From NCBI GenBank assembly GCA_964397995.1, contig CAYNLG010000001.1:49258-113257 (forward strand): DNA of 64,000 nucleotides, read 5' to 3'. The notes beneath the pieces are model-generated. The model saw only the letters and a list, made by a program, of their open reading frames with translations. It had not been told where the DNA came from and did not search any database. Origin of the DNA: CAYNLG01 sp964397995. GTDB taxonomy: Bacteria > Planctomycetota > Phycisphaerae > FEN-1346. The translations under genes and the position numbers were made by a program. Shown here piece after piece: positions 62,425-64,000 of the stretch (positions are counted from its first letter, which is position 1; the number at the start of each line of letters is the position of its first letter).

Positions 62425-63483
62425 CTAGCGTTCGCCGTCGCGCTCGTCGCCGGGCGCGTCCCCCGCCAAGACGATCTGCAGGAACGCGTCGAGCCCCTTC
62501 AGGTAGGCCGTGCCGGTCTCGACGTACCCGTCGGCGTGGCTGCCCCGGATGGTCATCCACACCTTGGGCGGCGGGGCCGCCTCGTACAGCCGCCGCCCCA
62601 GCCGCCACGGCACCAGCTTATCCTGGCGGCTGTGGATGTGCAACTTCGGGCACGTGATGCCGCCGATCCGCCCGAGCGTATCGTACTCGTCCCGCACCAG
62701 GTGCCGCGCGGGCACCAGCGGCATCACCGCCGCCGCCTCGTCCCGCAGGCTCGTAAAGGTCGACTCCAGGATGAGGGCGCGCGGCGGATGGCGCTGGGCG
62801 AGGGCCGCGGCCACGGCGCCGCCGAGGCTCCGCCCGTGGACGACGAGCGCCTCCGGCGCCACGCCGCGCTCCTCCACCAGGTACCGCCATGCCGCCTCCG
62901 CGTCGCGGACCAGGCCGGCTTCGCTGGGCGTGCCGCCGCTCTGCCCGTAGCCGCGGTAATCCACGTGGAGGCTCGCGAGGCCCAGCCGCCAGTGGATGGC
63001 CATCGTCGCCACGCGGTTGCCGAGGTTCCCCGCGTTGCCGTGGCAGAAGAGCACCGTGCCGCGCTGCCGCCGCGCCGGGACGTACCACGCGTGCAGGCGG
63101 ACGCCGTCCTCGGCCGTCAGCCACACGTCCTCGTAGGCGAGGCCGGCGGCGGCGGGGGTCTGGGCGAGCGTTCGCTCGGGGAAGTAAACGAGCCGGTCCT
63201 GCAGGAGCCAAAGCCCCGCGCAGATGAGGCCGTAGGTGACGCCCAGGGCCAGGGCCGCCCGCCCGGCCGCCCGCGCGGCCGCGCCCCGGGCCGTCGCCGC
63301 CCGGCCTTGCCGTAGCGTCTCGGCCAGGAGCGCCGCATACAGGCCCGCCACCGTGGCCGCGCTCCCCGCCGTCCAGTGCCGCGTCGCCAGGAGCCCCGCC
63401 CCGACGAGTACCGCCAGCGCGCCCCCCGCCGCCAGGGCCGCCAACCGGCGCGGCCACCTCGCGTTGGGCACGGGCTCGGTCAC
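62425..63483 (-). CDS. Membrane-anchored alpha/beta hydrolase (serine peptidase/BEM46-like)
   Basis: The protein has 352 residues and starts at GTG 63483, overlapping the sulfatase stop by four bases (GTGA). The N-terminal ~95 residues form two or three membrane helices (LAALAAGGALAVLVGAGLLA, ALGVTYGLICAGLWLLQDRL). The hydrolase domain follows with RGTVLFCHGNAGNLGNR, nucleophile elbow VVHGRSLGGAVAAAL, acid region LHIHSRQDKLVPW and His in TIRGSHADGYVETG. The domain resembles the BEM46/YfhR-like group of unknown substrate. Coupling to the sulfatase suggests a shared transcript. Confidence 0.85.
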   Translation of the reverse strand: MTEPVPNARWPRRLAALAAGGALAVLVGAGLLATRHWTAGSAATVAGLYAALLAETLRQGRAATARGAAARAAGRAALALGVTYGLICAGLWLLQDRLVYFPERTLAQTPAAAGLAYEDVWLTAEDGVRLHAWYVPARRQRGTVLFCHGNAGNLGNRVATMAIHWRLGLASLHVDYRGYGQSGGTPSEAGLVRDAEAAWRYLVEERGVAPEALVVHGRSLGGAVAAALAQRHPPRALILESTFTSLRDEAAAVMPLVPARHLVRDEYDTLGRIGGITCPKLHIHSRQDKLVPWRLGRRLYEAAPPPKVWMTIRGSHADGYVETGTAYLKGLDAFLQIVLAGDAPGDERDGER

Positions 63484-64000
63484 GCGCGGCCCCCGTCCCA
63501 GGCGTCGGGCTTGGCGCGCCGCTCGGCCTCGACCTCTTCGAACCAGGTCTCCAGTTCGCGGCGCATGCGGCCGGCCCGCTCGGGTTCCGCCTCGGCCAGG
63601 TCGTGCCGCTCCAGCGGGTCGTCGTCCAGGTTGAAGAGCTGGGGCGGCGGGGGCTCCGGCATCGTCCGGGCCGGCTCCGGCCCGCGCGCCACGGCGTCGA
63701 TGCCCTCCGGCGCGTACTTCAGGGCCCGGTCCCGCTGCCCGTCCTCCGGGCTCACCCACATCACCTCGCCAATCCCCGGCCGCACCAGTTTCCACGGCCC
63801 GTCCCGCATGGCCGCGTTCGACGCGCCCACCGGCGTGTACCGGTTCCATTGCCAGAAGCGGCGCGGCGGGGCGGCGTCGCGTTCGCCCCGCAGGGCCGGC
63901 AGCAGGTTTACCCCGTCCAGGGCGAGGTCCGGCGGCGGCTCGGCCCCGGCGGCCGCGAGCAGCGTCGGCAGCCAGTCGCAGAAGTGGGCGAAGGGGCCCC
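63480..64000 (-). CDS. Sulfatase, C-terminal part (cut by window edge)
   Basis: Only the last ~173 residues are present. FAHFCDWLPTLLAAAGAEPP and LDGVNLLPALRGE, then FWQWNRYTPVGASNAAMRDG and PWKLVRPG, are the standard C-terminal order of arylsulfatase A-type enzymes. PQLFNLDDDPLERHDLAEAE is the usual 'falls into place' acidic segment before the final helix. The catalytic Cys/Ser-x-Pro-x-Arg lies outside the window. By family it removes sulfate esters, probably from polysaccharides. It is the first seen gene of the unit with the two hydrolases. Confidence 0.9.
   Translation of the reverse strand, partial: GPFAHFCDWLPTLLAAAGAEPPPDLALDGVNLLPALRGERDAAPPRRFWQWNRYTPVGASNAAMRDGPWKLVRPGIGEVMWVSPEDGQRDRALKYAPEGIDAVARGPEPARTMPEPPPPQLFNLDDDPLERHDLAEAEPERAGRMRRELETWFEEVEAERRAKPDAWDGGRA

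Overview
The window looks like part of a Planctomycetota chromosome, most likely Phycisphaerae-like. It is very GC-rich and carries a PEP-CTERM surface protein, an arylsulfatase-type sulfatase, a Gfo/Idh/MocA oxidoreductase with a cysteine cluster, several HEAT-repeat secreted proteins, LL-diaminopimelate aminotransferase, an MreBCD/PBP2 cell-wall set and an oxygen-independent ribonucleotide reductase. This assignment is an inference from gene content; there is no rRNA or tRNA to confirm it. A run of ten N inside lon shows that the window comes from a draft scaffold.

Layout. 1-5.6 kb (minus): the 5' end of a secretion/pilus ATPase with an N-terminal helix-turn-helix, a 1,151-residue hybrid sensor kinase whose sensor resembles an ABC substrate-binding protein, and a FucI/AraA-like isomerase. 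5.7-8.7 kb (plus): lnt and a HEAT-repeat lipoprotein. 8.7-12.7 kb (plus): a shape operon made of a coiled-coil membrane protein, a small membrane protein, mreB, mreC and mreD. 12.8-15.5 kb (plus): dapL, folK and a SpoIIE-type phosphatase, facing mrdA (PBP2), priA and smpB on the minus strand. 20.7-32.8 kb (plus): two tandemly duplicated TonB-dependent receptors, an orphan substrate-binding protein and two large membrane GGDEF/HD-GYP proteins, which read as an envelope-sensing and c-di-GMP block. 32.9-36.5 kb (minus): a VIT/von Willebrand A protein and an ARPP-1-like protein.

36.5-37.5 kb is about 1 kb of lower-GC, hairpin-rich DNA in which I recognise no gene. 37.5-45.2 kb (plus): a ParA ATPase fused to a CBM48-like glycogen-binding domain, a degenerate MinD/FlhG-like domain in frame with dCMP deaminase, then nrdR, nrdD (two ATP-cones), a cupin, a glutaredoxin-like protein and nrdG. 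This is a deoxynucleotide-supply neighbourhood for anaerobic growth. 45.2-53.1 kb (plus): a FlgI-like/HEAT lipoprotein, smc and lon (interrupted by the assembly gap). 53.3-57.3 kb (minus): panC, panD, lgt and a secreted HEAT protein. 57.5-64 kb: small secreted and membrane proteins, a Gfo/Idh/MocA dehydrogenase, a ParD/ParE-like toxin-antitoxin pair, the PEP-CTERM protein, two alpha/beta hydrolases and a sulfatase cut by the window edge.

The most unusual items are the ParA-CBM48 fusion beside the pseudo-MinD/dCMP-deaminase frame, the FlgI-HEAT lipoprotein, the duplicated TonB/substrate-binding/c-di-GMP module, a probably leaderless smpB, and the unexplained 36.5-37.5 kb spacer. No CRISPR array, rRNA, tRNA or insertion sequence was seen.
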